DNA from: Isoetes taiwanensis
Lineage: Eukaryota; Streptophyta; Lycopodiopsida; Isoetales; Isoetaceae
Direction: 5' to 3'
Length of the DNA stretch: 64,000 nucleotides
Assembly (NCBI GenBank): GCA_021234155.1
Contig: JAJEKV010000010.1
Span: 14,911,329-14,975,328 of the forward strand
Shown: piece by piece, positions 24,223 to 35,939 of the stretch
Layout of the letters: each line of letters begins with the position of its first letter
Position numbering within the stretch: the stretch's first letter is position 1
The notes under the pieces: generated by a model
Seen by the model: the letters and a program-made list of their open reading frames with translations, nothing else
Database searches by the model: none
Told to the model about the DNA's origin: nothing
Program-made: the position numbers and the translations under genes

Positions 24223-24440
24223 GTACGTCCACAACATACACTACGTACACTACGTACTGTACCTCAAATAAAACAACAACACAGCGAATTAGGTGCGTAA
24301 AAATGCAAAAAAAGCCCAAAGTCCGAAAAACATACGATGCGTTAGAAAGACGCGTGCGAGTGCGGCGAATCGCACACTACGTGCGACTTCATCGGTATGT
24401 CTGCCTGGCCGGATTACACGCGACAAGTGGCAGGCAGCGG
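24223..24440. other. Outer-element sequence right of the nested insertion
   Basis: A short segment with inverted repeats (GTAGTGTA and TACACTAC at 24218-24244) and repeated TACGTAC words. It separates the nested element from the integrase end of the outer element. No coding signal. Confidence 0.4.
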
Positions 24441-25255
24441 ATTATGGGTCAGAAGCTAGTTGAAAAACGTAGAGTTGGAAGAATGTATTCAAAAGGGCAT
24501 GAGAGCTTCTTGACCACAAACCAATTTAAAAGGAGTGTGACCAAAGAGCTATTTTGAAACAAGTATTGTAAGTCCAAAGAACAAAGAGGGAAGCTTGTTT
24601 TGCCGGTCCAAGGCGAAGCCGCCACAAATTTTCTTGAGAATTGTGACCCCGTAGTTTTGTTGGTGCTTTCAGCCAAACCGCTCCCTTGAGGATAGTAAGG
24701 TGTGATCTTGTGATGATGGATCGCAGATAATCCGTTAGCTCCTTTATGGTATGATTGATAAAATGGACACCTCGATCACCCGACCCGCCTCAGGTAGGCG
24801 TAAAACGCTGATGATTTGTCGATAGATGACCTTGGCGGTGCTTGCCGCAGTGTTGTCCGGAAGTGCGCAAGCTTCCGCCCATTTGGTAGCGTGGTCGGTG
24901 AGAACTGTAATGTAGCGGACACGGGTGTGCCGCCAGTGGATCAATGGGTCCCACAAAATCCATCCCCATTTGGTGAAAGGAAGTGGGCGGGCGAATCGCG
25001 CCAATGGAAGAGCCGCCACGGGCGTGGCCTTCCCACACGCCGACAAGCATCACACGCGGCGGGCGTGGGCGAGCCGCCTTTGAAGAGCCGGCCAAAAATA
25101 ACCCGCAAGAAGGATTTTTGGCGTGTCGTGGTGTCACCATTTACCACCACCGAGCCCTTCATGGGCTTCTGGACAATATCCGGGACCTCATGAGGGAGAA
25201 CACAACGTCGGCGACGGTATCCTTGCCCTTTTGTAAAGATGGCCTGCAACCCTCA
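24441..25255 (-). pseudogene. Integrase of outer Ty3 element
   Basis: Minus-strand pieces in order. The zinc-finger region is at 25249-25000 (RRRRCVLPHEVPDIVQKP, then GRLFKGGSPTPAACDACRRV), with the AHEG histidine in an adjacent frame. FHQMGMDFVGPIDPL near 24985 has the first catalytic Asp. RYITVLTDHATKWAEA near 24920 has the second. SDRGVHFINHTIKELTDYL lies near 24775-24720, and the GSGLAESTNKT context of the catalytic Glu near 24670. The tail resembles FKLVCGQEALMPFEYILP (24550-24480). The FVGPI/TKWAEA type fits non-chromodomain plant Ty3 elements. Several frame changes. Confidence 0.85.
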
Positions 25256-25479
25256 CGGAGAAATTGGTGTCGACGGATTGACGCTATGGAGAGAGCGTGG
25301 CGCCCCTCCGGTGGAAAGAGCTGTGAGGAGATATCGCTAAAAAGTTGTGGAACCAATGTGGCGCTGCTGCGACCGAAAGAGTTGAGCGTCCGGAAAGGCA
25401 TCCGAGACTCCCATGGAGGGATCATCCGTGTGGATGTGAAAGATAATCCGGGGACAACATGAGATTTGCCCGCCTTTGT

Positions 25480-27213
25480 GAACAATTTCAAAGGGGCAAA
25501 TTCTTGCGAAGGAGAACCCAACGAGCAATGCGGCCCGTGGGCGTGGATTTGTTGATCAAATAAAGGAGTGCTTGGTGGTCAACAAAGAATTTGATCTGAC
25601 TGCCTAAAAGATAGTGACGGAAGCGTTGGACACAGAAAATCAAACTCAAGGCTTTACGCTCTGTGGCAGAGTAGTTGCGCTCAGCAGGATTGAGTTTTCT
25701 GCTGGCATATCGGTTTGGTTTGCATCATATTCTTGAGAAAGAACAGCTCCAATAGCGAACGCTGAGACATCAACATGGACATGAAAGGGCTTGTCCCATT
25801 GAGGAGGAACAAGAACCGGGGCCTGAGTAAGCAAAAGCTTCAACTGTTGGAAAGCAGCATCCGCCTGGGAATTCCAAGCCCAGGTGGATTCATCACCCGT
25901 GAGTTTATGAATGGGATCTGCAATGGCTGCAAGTCCAGGAATGAAGGTGGAGTAATAATTTACCTTACCCAGGAAAGAGCGTGTCTCCTTGATATTGGCT
26001 GGTGCTTGAGCCTTGAGCACACAACTGATTTTGGCAGGATCCGTGGTGATACCTTTATCGACAACGTGTCCTAACAGTAACACCTGGAAGTGACGCAAAA
26101 AGGTGCATTTCTCGATTGAGACTAAGGCGGACTCATCACATTTCTGAAAAGACGAGTTCCAATTTATCCAAATGGTCATCCATGGAATCAGAGACGAGAA
26201 GTCATCTTGAAAAATTTGCAAGAAGGGATTTTCCTTCATAAAATCATGAAAAAACGAGCATTATGCGTTGAAACGCGTTGATGGAGAGTTTGATAATCCA
26301 AAAGGAACCACCTTGTAGGCAAAAGTGCCCCCACGGATGGTGAAAGTTGTCTTGAGTTGATCAAATTCTTTGATTGAGATCCGATTGTAGCCCGAAAAAC
26401 CATCCATGAAGGAGTATATCTCATGTCCAAATGACCTCTTCCGAACTCCGGTCCGTGAAGTGGAAAATGATCACGCCCCGTGGCGATTTAGTTTCCGGTA
26501 GTCCACGCAAAACGCCGATCTTTACATTGTGTTTTGATTGCAATGACAATGGGGCTCACCCATTCAAATGTTTGACCTCATAGATCAAACTGCGCAGCAA
26601 GGAGTTTGTCAATTTACGCCTTGACGCGATCACGGCAATTGGGGTTGAGCCGGCTTCGCCGTTGCTACGGGGCGTGCATCGGATTTGGTAGGAATGGTGA
26701 GTTCCCCAAGGTTTTGTTGATCCCCCCGAAGGTCTCGTAGCTCCGTGCGAAAATGTGTTTGAACTTTTGAAGAGTTACGATAGGGTTTTGGCGGCAATGC
26801 GACAGCCGATTGTTGCCCACGCCCACAATCTCGACTTGAGTCTGAATATGTGGGATAACTTCCGTGTCTTGGACAATATGAGCAGGAGGTTGAAGCATGA
26901 CAGATGAGTGTGGCTCACGTAGTGAAAAGAGAGGTTGCTGATTTTCATCAAGCAAAGGTTGCTTCATGACAGCGTGTACATCAACAGGATCAGGAGGAAG
27001 TTCAGCATCTGAAAAGTGATCAACACATTGGATGCGATTGCAAGGAGCCAGGTAGGGGTCAAACAAGGCAGCCACAGCCTGGTCCTGATCAAGAGTCATT
27101 TCTCCCCAAGGATCAGCATATTCGGGGTAGGATGACAGAGGCAGACTCGCAGGTGGAGCCTGAACTTGAGCTAAAGCTCGGACCTCCGAATCTGAGCTAT
27201 TGGTTCTCATCAA
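25480..27213 (-). pseudogene. RT and RNase H of outer Ty3 element
   Basis: A 183-codon frame at 27213-26665 leads in, ending near KFKHIFARSYETF. RT pieces follow: RSAFCVDYRKLNRHG near 26500, IYSFMDGFSGYNRISIKEFD near 26410, and GGTFAYKVVPFGLSNSP near 26310. The 198-codon frame 26239-25646 starts just before the YxDD region, where FQDDFSS stands. It continues with CTFLRHFQVLLLGHVVDKGI, ETRSFLGKVNYYSTFIPG and the RNase H start PFHVHVDVSAFAIGAVLSQE. RNase H goes on in another frame (NPAERNYSATERKALSLIF near 25660, then KFFVDHQALLYLINK). It would copy RNA to DNA; this copy is dead. Confidence 0.85.
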
Positions 27214-27405
27214 ATGTTACCTCCTAATCAACGACGAGATTTTTTATCACTTTTTGCATGTCCCCGGAAGATTCGAGCAGACATACGTATATGCTTAGCT
27301 AAAGCTCGGACCTCCGAATCTGAGCTATTGGTTCTCATCAAATGTTACCTCCTAATCAACGACGAGATTTTTTATCACTTTTTGCATGTCCCCGGAAGAT
27401 TCGAG
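27169..27405. repeat. Exact 109-bp direct duplication
   Basis: 27169-27277 and 27297-27405 are the same 109 bases, separated by 19 bases that include the near-palindrome CATACGTATATG. The duplication lies between the protease and RT of the outer element and interrupts the reading frame there. Confidence 0.85.
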
Positions 27406-27476
27406 TAGGTGCAAATTCTCCCAGTTTGTGACCCACCATACGGTCTGTTACATAAATGGGTAAATGTTCTTGTCCG

Positions 27477-28022
27477 TTATGAACAGCGATCGTGTGACCA
27501 ATCATAGTAGGTCTGGGCGTCCTCAGAATCGGTGTCGGAGAGAGAGGGTTCAGCATTGTCGACCGAAATGATCTTACCAGTTTCCAAGTCCATAGTGGCA
27601 TTGAGGTGACCATCTGTGATGACTAACTGATCCGTGGCCCAATAATGGATACTCTTGGCCTGGCGGAGAAAAGGTCTGCCAACCAACATTTCATAATCAC
27701 CTGGATCTTCGCCCGCCTTCCAAACACCAAATTCTAAGGGGAATCGGAGATCACCAATGTTGATGTGAAGAAGATGTGTGACGCCTTGAGGTTTCGTGAT
27801 ATGGCCATTAGCCAATTTGATGTCATATGGGGCACGATAGAGTTGTTTGATGCCCATTTGTTTGCGGAGTTTATCCGTGATGAGATTGACAGCGCTACCT
27901 CCGTCAATTTGAACATGATTGACTTGTTGATTGCCCACCGTGGCATCTACCGTGGGTGTAGAGGTATGGCGGCCCCAACCAAAACGGCCGGGAGTGGTAA
28001 TCGGTCCTTGAGAGCGTGACAT
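27477..28022 (-). pseudogene. Aspartic protease of outer Ty3 element
   Basis: A 182-codon open frame on the minus strand. QVNHVQIDGGSAVNLITDKL near 27920 holds the active-site motif with DGGS, the form common in Tat/Athila-like plant Ty3 elements in place of DTG/DSG. YEMLVGRPFLRQ near 27690 is the conserved LGRPxL flap-side segment. The enzyme would cleave Gag-Pol. This is the longest undamaged domain of the element, but it is isolated by stops on both sides. Confidence 0.8.
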
Positions 28023-28382
28023 AGTTTCAAAATTGTTGCCAGACTTAAGGGAATTTTGATTTTTGCCAGCTCTTCTTGGAGTTCCAGAGGCACATGAGAA
28101 AAAGGATCTGCTGGATCCACGGGTGTTGGAGTGCGTGGTAATGAAGCAGCAACTTCTTTGAGTAGGTCAACCTCGGCAGCAATATTTGGATATGTCTGAG
28201 AGCGTGGAGGTTGAGATGTGGAAGATGCATCTTGTCTTTGTTGAGCTCTAGTGGTGGCATGAATATTAGCCAATGTAAATGACCTTGGCACAGCTTGCAT
28301 GAGGTTCGAATGCTTTGGTACTTTAGGCATGACATGAGGCATGAGTTTTCCAAGTCGGTGCAAAGTGAACCTTTTGTCCTCT

Positions 28383-30127
28383 TCATGAGGGATTGTGTCG
28401 ATTGCAAAGGCGGGTTCGCGTGCCATTAGGAATAATGGTTAAGGGGCGTGACGCCTCGGTTGCAGCGTGAAACCAAACCAACCCAATTTGACGGCCGGAC
28501 TGGAGGATTAAGAGCACGAAAAATTTCTTCCGTGCTTTGCTGATCCATCCGAGGTTGATTGGCGTGGAGCTGGTTGATAAGCGTGATTGCCGATGCGCTA
28601 CAGGTGGCTTCCGAAGAACGGACGCCGGGCCTTGTTTGCCATTGGCAATCCAAAGTTGGTAAGCCGTGAGGCGTAATCGAGGTGGTCTGATTGGTGCCGA
28701 AGCTACACCTGAACTTGTAGAAGTTGAGGACATGCCGGGTGGTGGTATGACCCCATTGCGACAAAGATAACAACGAGCTTTAGAAGGATCAAAAGGGGGC
28801 GGTGTTAGGTCCCCGTTGTTGCTCCGATTCTTTGATAGGTTGATTGGGTTGAGCCCGCAGCGGTTTGCGGATATGGCGATTGTTGCTGAGGTGTTGTTTG
28901 CACTTGATAAACCCGGTTTGTTGCGGACGGTGTAGGATGAGTGCGAGTGCACTCTTCCCGGGCATGATTGCACATGTTGCATCTTTACAATGAGGCGGGC
29001 CATTGGTGGAGTTGCACTCATTTGCCAAAGTGGCCTTGATGTTTGCGAATATGGCACGGATCATTTATCACAATGTGATTGGCGTGTTGAGGTTGGACAT
29101 CGATCACATTGGAACCATGACCCCGTGGTATGAAAGGGAGCTCCTCAAGAGCCACGCCACGGGAAGGTCGATAGCTTGCTCCAAAGTCTTGGTAGCGAGT
29201 ATTCATCATGATCGGATAGGCGGAGGAAGTCCTTGAAGAAACCGGACCAAGATCCGGCTCGTGTTGGGTACTCTTTGAGTTTGCCGGCGGCAGGATGTGA
29301 AGTCGACGGCAAAAATCCTGGCGGACTCGTGGGCTCTTGTTGCAGTCATTGAGTTGCTTGAGATGAAGTTGATCATCATCCGTGGTTCCATAGTGAGAAA
29401 GAAAAGCAGTTTTCATTTCTGACCAATCTTGTTTCCAGTGGCTTTTGTTGGACATAAGCCATTGGTGAGGAGAGCCACGCAGTGTGGTGGAAAAGATATG
29501 GAATTTCAGTTGAGGTTGTGCATGACCATTTAGGACAGCCGCCAGCCTCAAAATTCTTCCATGTGGGCCTGAAAGCACTTTGGTCTAATGGTTTGCCTTT
29601 CGTGTTGCCAAAGGTTGGATAAGTCGCCAAGGGTCCGAAAAGGTAGAGGTGAAAGTGCTTGGCGGACAGAACCGGATAGGGATTATATTGAGGTGGAGTT
29701 GGAGGTGGCATGGTGCCCAAAGACCCCGATGAAGGGGTGACTGAGGGGAGGTACTGGAGGTGCTTGATCATTGGTTTTGAGGTCGGTAAGGTTGTAAACA
29801 GGAAGAGCGGTGGGAAATGTAGGGAAGGGAAATTCCTGGGGAGGAGCAAAAGAGACATGTGGATATCCCTGTCCACCCGTAGGAGATGATGGTTGTGAAG
29901 GCAGAGGTGTATGGCCGAAGGATGAATGTAGGCATGTTCGGGGGTATGAAAGTAAGGTTGAGAAGGTTGAGCCCGATAGGGCCCGGATAGTGATGAGGTG
30001 GACGAGGTCGCGGAGCAATGTTTGCACGCTTGAGGCGGAACCGGGGACGAGAGACACGAGGGGTGGGTGGCGCCGACCGAGCCCTAGACCGAATGTGGCC
30101 TCCTTCAATGTCATAAAGCGTATCCAT
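28383..30127 (-). pseudogene. gag of outer Ty3 element
   Basis: An ATG at 30127 starts MDTLYDIEGGHIRSRARSAP, a basic Pro-rich head. The Retrotrans_gag core is open at 29578-29018: FHIFSTTLRGSPHQWLMS, W..DWSEMKTAFLSHYGTTD, DQLHLKQL and RQDFCRRLHILPP match the usual LxGxAxxWxxxL / WxxFxxxFxxxF pattern. A Cys/His cluster in the zinc-knuckle position lies near 28995-28950. A Thr/Ser/Pro linker follows to the protease. Frameshifts lie at about 29.7 kb, 29.0 kb and 28.4 kb. Confidence 0.7.
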
Positions 30128-30264
30128 ACATGTCGGAACAGCTTCCCCTTCGATGATGGCGCCCTAGTGAGACGCCGTCCGGGAAAGGAGTTCTTCCGGC
30201 GTGAAGTTTGAGGCGGATATGGCTAAAGAAGAAAGGAAAATCGAATCCACCGACCGGGCGATGG
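30128..30264 (-). other. 5' leader of outer Ty3 element
   Basis: Short interval between the 5' LTR (ending CCCAAACA on the minus strand) and the gag ATG. The bases after the LTR, CCATCGCCCGGTCGGTGG, should hold the primer-binding site, but I could not match a tRNA. Confidence 0.4.
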
Positions 30265-30852
30265 TGTTTGGGGTCTGGGTTCGGGAACTCCTGCAAGACA
30301 GCCCTCTGTGAGGACCCTTGGATCTAACAGGAGAATCCGGGGACTATGTCACGCGGGATTTGCAAGAAAACAAAGGAAAGGGAAAAGAAAACAAAAGAAC
30401 AATGAGACAACAATGATAAGCTTCCTTGATATCAATGATGGTGATACATGAGCTCTCGCCCGAGAGAAAACGAAGTGAGACAAGACTCAAAACTCATCTA
30501 AAACTCATGTGCTAGCTCTACTCATATATATAGTACAATGGCCTTTGGCCCAATATAGACACTCTGACTGATTTCGGTGCCGACTCCTGGAAGGAGGCCT
30601 GATTTGCAGGAATGCTGGCGGTGCCTCTTGAAGTGTCTGGGAATCACCGACGGTGGCCGCTGGGCGGTGACGGGCCGCCACTTGTCCGAAGCGGCGCTCT
30701 TGGTAGCGTAACCACGGGCTTTGATCTGCGTGGTCTGGCCTTTCTTTCTTGGGGCTTTTGGCACGACCGTGCGTGCCTCGACCGGATCCTTGGCCTTGAC
30801 CTGGTCCGTCGTATGCATGAATAGTCCTGTACCAGGAGGCACAGGACTAACA
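30265..30852 (-). repeat. 5' LTR of outer Ty3 element
   Basis: The partner of 5250-5829 in direct orientation. Both outer borders are set by the TCCAC duplication. It is 588 bp, against about 580 bp for the other copy, the difference being indels in the C/G-rich half. Confidence 0.87.
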
Positions 30853-31139
30853 TCCACATGCATAACGCACAAAGACAAGTCGTCCCCCCACTCCATTCCG
30901 GCGTCATGCAAGTGAATGCATGCATGTGTGGATGCTCGAATGTATGGTGCAACACTGGCATGGTATAATTATGTGAGCATCATCATTTGCATGCTAATCT
31001 GAACTGCAAATGGTGTCTATATAATGGCCTATTGCCATGATGTGCTTGGTAACGACGAGATGAACCAGATGGCATTGTTTCTCGCATTGCTTGAGCCATG
31101 TTCGCCACCCTCTTGGTTCTAGTTTCTTCTTTCGATGTG

Positions 31140-31754
31140 TTGGTATTGAGAGGTCGCGAGGCATTAGAATCTGACTCATCGTTGGTGTGTCTGGAAAGGT
31201 CTCGTCCCTTGTCGAGGCAATCCCGCAGACGTGAACAAACTGAGGAGGGTACTCGATCTTGAGAGTTTGGTTCAATCGCATCCAGGGAGGGCCAACGAGG
31301 CGAGAGACATTTTGGAGATGAAATGGAGACGAGGAGAAGATATGAACATGGGAGGCAAGAAGACAATCTTGATGTTTTGCCACGAAAAGAAGATAGAGTC
31401 AGGCAAAGAAATGAGGAGCATTATGAGATTGATCAGCTCCCAAGAAGGGAAGATAGGGAACGTGGGGAGCATTTGGGTTATGACATGATTGTGGACACTA
31501 GGCGCAGAGAGAGAAATGACCAGAGAGGATGGAGAGGAGCTAGCACTAGGGAGAGTAGAGATGGCAGGAGGGAATGGAGAGGAGCCAGCACTAGGGACCA
31601 GGGGCAACATTTTGAAAGTCGAGAAGTGGAAAGGGACACTAGAAGAGGTGGACGCCAAGATCCAGAGAGGAGGATGGGACGTGAAGCCAACGAGAGAAGG
31701 AGAGCGAATACGAACGCGAGGAGAGGAGGGCAAGAAGAAACTGGCCCTTTCTAG
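31140..31754 (+). CDS. Arg/Glu/Asp-rich C-terminal coding stretch, unrecognised gene
   Basis: A 143-codon frame (31323-31754) extends upstream in frame to about 31140, apart from one TGA near 31261 (ESDSSLVCLERSRPLSRQSR, then a stop). It is dominated by alternating charges, with internal repeats such as RGWRGASTRESRDGRREWRG and RRGGRQDPERRMGREANERR, and ends QEETGPF. Such RE/RD-rich tails occur in plant splicing and RNA-binding proteins. No folded domain is seen, so no function is assigned. It could be the last exon of a host gene disrupted or flanked by the retrotransposon inserted at 30852. Purine bias alone could also create the frame. Confidence 0.35.
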
Positions 31755-32697
31755 TAGCCTACAAATTGCATTGTTCCATGGCATAGAGCCAAATGTAATA
31801 GAACAACGGATCATAATCACATAAAACGACTTTTTTATTTTCTCATGCAGTGGTTAGCATTTGGCCTTTGTTTAGTAGCTTCTTGCACACCGGTTCCATG
31901 GTAATTTTGACGTTATTTGGATTTAAACCCAATTTTACCACGACCGCAAAAGGTAGACATGGACAAGTTCTATTGAAAGTCGTCTCTGGACGAACATTAC
32001 TAGTTGATGAAGAAATCTCGCTTTTACAATGCGCACATGCATTTTATACAAGTAGGAATGTTTCATCATTGGATGTACCATATTAAGACGTCTGGTTGTG
32101 GACACTTGAAGTTCTGGTGCTCCAATAACTTTTAGAAGAGTGGTCTTAAGCATGTTAATCACACATGTGATATTCCTTTCTATGCATTTTCAATTTCCAT
32201 TGTGCGTGGTTAACAACATGATTTGATGTAATTCCATTTGATCCTTTTTTTCTATTAAATATGTTTTATAGATGGATGTAGCTTGAAGGTGGGCAGGGTA
32301 GCAATTATGTAGCAACATTGTTTTTGAATGGTCTCTAGCATGTGTGTAGATTATGGCAGATGGAATAAGAATAGACTGCCTCATTTCATCTTATCTTATT
32401 ATTTTAAATGGAACTACTCATTTGCAATGGTGACCGGAACAAAGGACCTGCATTATATTAAAAAACCTATTCTATTCTTATAGACAATGTGCATTATGAA
32501 AAAAAAAAAATTTTTTGAGCAAGCAACGCATCAAATATTTTCAAGGACACATATACATAGAATTGCAAATAATTTCAAGGATTGGCATACATATAATTGC
32601 AGATAAGATGATTAACATGCGGGATGTCCTAATAAATAGGTATAAATAGGATCAACAAGCACATTAATTGCAGATAAGATTTCCTAATCCGTTCATT
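31755..32697. other. Intergenic, no recognisable feature
   Basis: AT-rich, with no supported frame. The words ATTGCAGATAAGAT and TTTCAAGGA recur at 32530-32680, a short local duplication. Confidence 0.4.
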
Positions 32698-32927
32698 TAA
32701 ATTTCTACATTGATTTTGTATTCAGAAAGGTATGGCAAATGGTATGTTACTTTTGCACCTAAAAAAGGAATGGCTAATAGCTTGGCATTAGGGACGTATA
32801 AGCATCTGATGGCTTTGCAAAGGGAAGCAGAGGGATTTGGAGTTGGAAGAGACTTGCAAGAAATAAGAATTCTGTTGTCTAGTATTCCAAACAAACATGT
32901 AGCAAGAATAATTTATAGCATTCTACA
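32698..32927 (+). CDS. Exon-like stretch, unrecognised
   Basis: A frame through 32710-33072 carries protein-like sequence only in its first part: SERYGKWYVTFAPKKGMA, then YKHLMALQREAEGFGVGRDL and NKHVARIIYSILQ. A splice-donor-like CAG|GTTGG follows and the remaining frame becomes lysine/threonine-rich. An acceptor-like TTGTATTCAG precedes it. This suggests a single internal exon of a gene or a fragment carried by a transposon. I cannot name the family. Confidence 0.3.
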
Positions 32928-35900
32928 GGTTGGTCTTCTAATTTCCGAAGCGAAAGGATTAATTCAAAAGTTACAACATTTGACTGCCATTAATAAAAAA
33001 AAAACAGTTAACCCAGCTGCACGAACTACTTGCTTTTCATATACTGCATATGCTGTCAAGTGCCACAATTGACCCACATGCAAAAATCACATTGAGAAAC
33101 TAAGGTATCAGATCCTTGCATGAGCAACAGTTCTAACACAGCTTTCTAATGATTTTTACCAATACCTTCCTGGTTTAATATTGTTGATTAGCATGTTACC
33201 ATCATTTCAAAACGAACGTCCATAGCCATCATTACTTCTTCAGTTCTTCAGGTTTAATGATCAATAAATTATCTAGCCTTCAAACTCCTCTCTAAACATG
33301 GAATGTGAGGTCTAGAGATTGTCCAAAACCTGCAGCACATTGATGACATGAGAAAGCAGTAACCATGGAGACATATTTGCATCAGTACATTGATAAAGTA
33401 AACAGTAAAGCAAAGTAGAAATTAGAAAATTTTGTAAACAAAAATGTAGTATTTTAAACGGTCTAAATTGCAAAATAAAACTAATTCAAGGTTTCTTACT
33501 ATGGTTGAGGTTAGAAGCTGAAGATAGTAAAAAACTTTGGAAGGTTGCCAAGTCAAACTCCAAACTTCTATTTGCATAAAATGGGAAGCAATAAAGAGAA
33601 AACATTGCAGTGAATTCATTCGGTTTTACTTGGCCTTTCAATTATTGAACCAAGCTAACTAAAACCATGTCCACAATGCCCATGCATACATGCAAGCGAA
33701 GGATTAAACACAAAGGAGACATAGACTACCTAATCTTGAAGCACATTTTGTTACTTCATCTGACCTGATAAAAGCTCCATGTTACAGCATAGAGTTTTTA
33801 GAATGCATACCTGTAAAAGGACTTCTAGCATTGTGATTGAGCTTGCTTCCAAAATCCTCATGCAGCTCAAGGATCGGGAGCAACAACCTCCTGCTCATTA
33901 TGCTTAATAAACCTTGAAGACAAAGATATTAAGTATGTCTTTGTTCACTTTGACAAAGCACTGTTTAAATAACAAAGGGCAAGAAGATGAGTATGCAAGC
34001 CACACATCAACACAAAAATTTAAATCCGCTATTTCTGCTGCAGAACTCCAAATAACCATGGAATATAAAAACTCTACTATCAATGTTCCGGCGACATAGC
34101 TTGAGTTATATCACCATCTAAAAAATGATGAAAAATGAAAAACTAGCAAAAAGGCACGCCAGGGGCTGTGGTCGGGTTATGCAATGTAATAAAGGTCCCT
34201 TTTTCTAAAGAAATGTGCCCTCAAGAAGATTTTGATGCTTATACGAAGATTCCATATACATCTGATGCTTATACAAAGATGATGCTTATAAGAAGATGTC
34301 ATATACACCATATCAAAGAGGAATAAACAACTCAAAGCTGACCCATCTATCCAAACTGTGATTGCACATGCGATTGGTGTCCTATGCCAGCTTCATTCCT
34401 TACCTCAAGAGAGCTCTTGATTTTAGCTTTACAATAAAGGAATCTATTTTGCAGAATACAGGGTACTACATACTTGAAGGATTAAGCAAAATATAATGGC
34501 ATTTGTACATAGTATTTGAACATAATTGTTCAAGGGAACTGCATTTTCAAATTGTATGAAACATCCTCATCTAATTAGGTGTAAGAAATTGCTGCAAGTA
34601 TTTGTTAAAGCTTATGTGGTATCTAAGTATTTCTAAAAAGGCCTAGGTATCATTATAGCTCATCTATGATGCTAGAATTTAATCGTGTTGCATGCCAAGT
34701 TTTCTAACAAGGGATAGATTATAAATAACCAAGGTTGGCTTAAAACAATTGCCCTAACTTAACATGGGTCACATGGGTTGGAGAAAAAGGGGCCACAGAA
34801 TCATGCCAAAGCACGAATAAGGAATATGGTGGGCCTGCCAAAGTTGAATTTGGTTCAGAAAGCATTGAATTCGTAGTAAAAAGAGGCTACGTATCAAATA
34901 TAAACCCCAGTTCAAAACAATAAAAAGAAACAGAAGATTATTGCTTCTGATTAGGCTTAGGTCCAACAGCGAGAGCGAGGCAAGCTACTCCAAAGCAACC
35001 ATCCCGGGTCTCGAGAAAATAAAGAGAAGGAAAAATGAAAAGCTAGAGGGAAGGGGAAGCACCAAAGGAGATCGAAACAAGGGGTAGGGAATCGACGCAA
35101 CGAGAAGTTATTTCGTGACCTCCATCTCTGTAAGTATTTCTAGCCTATTATTTAATTTTGCTCGCCCTAGATCTGGAAAAAAAAAGATCTAACGGTGAAA
35201 GCTAATACCACACTAGTTTTTGGTAAGGTGGAGGCTAGGGCTGTAGGCTTGGTTGGGCTGGCGTGCTAAACAAAAAGAACTAGCAAAAAGGTGCAACAGG
35301 AGGCTTGGGCATTTTTAGGTAATGACCATGATTTTGCATTTTTTAGGCTAAAATGTCGAGGAAAGCATGTACATATGTAAAGGAACATTAAACTAGGCAT
35401 CTACATATCAAAGGCTGGATTAAAATCATTAAAACTAATATGTTAACCATTAAATAGAGTATGTGTTTGTAGTAGACAAATCAATTAAATGGATTTAGAT
35501 TTCAGAATGTTCAAGGGAAGGATGTGTATGTGGCAAGTGTCTCACAACAATTTTTAATTTTTGCTCGTTTTTCCTTCTTTTTATTTTTCCATAATGATTT
35601 AATCGTAAACCTTGATGTTTATGATCTAGCTTATGTTAATTTATGTAGCCATCAATTTCTGCATCATTGTTTGTGCCGTTTTCTTGGAGAGAGATGTTAT
35701 GCCATCGAGGAAGACGTTGTAGCTATAATGTAAGAGGGGTGCTTGATAGGTGTCGAATACTTGAGTTACAAGCTTTGGCGAGTTCCAAGGCATAGTTTAG
35801 TCAACATCAACATTTTTTTTGTTGAATGATATGTTTGAGTAAGCCTGCATGAGCATGTTTGTGCCCACTATGTTGATATTGGTATCATGCCATTGCAACT

Positions 35901-35939
35901 CTTATTAAGAGTTTTAGACAAGTGTTTACTTTGTGTTTC
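32928..35939. other. Intergenic, AT-rich
   Basis: No gene or transposon recognised. 34231-34298 holds three imperfect copies of TGATGCTTATACRAAGAT. Frames such as 35524-35733 look like chance. Confidence 0.5.
34231..34298 (+). repeat. Short imperfect tandem repeat
   Basis: GATGCTTATA followed by (C/A)(G/A)AAGAT is repeated three times, starting near 34232, 34264 and 34282. Confidence 0.5.

Larger units (their letters stand above)
5250..30852 (-). mobile_element. Ty3-type LTR retrotransposon (outer element, minus strand)
   Basis: Direct LTRs at 5250-5829 and 30265-30852 are flanked by the 5-bp duplication TCCAC (5245-5249 and 30853-30857). In minus sense the LTR starts TGTTAGTCC and ends CCCAAACA. 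Between the LTRs, in minus order, lie gag (from an ATG at 30127), aspartic protease, RT/RNase H and integrase, which is the Ty3 order. The integrase type (AHEG-like zinc finger, FVGPI, TDHATKWAEA) and the lack of a visible chromodomain suggest a Tat/Athila-like non-chromovirus lineage; this is inference. Removing the nested element at 11055-24217 leaves about 12.4 kb, large because of about 5 kb of interior between integrase and the 3' LTR. All genes carry stops or frameshifts. Confidence 0.85.

Noticed and set aside
27765-30211. Plus-strand frames across gag and protease of the outer element
   Set aside because: Antisense shadows; the minus strand carries the recognised gag and protease motifs.
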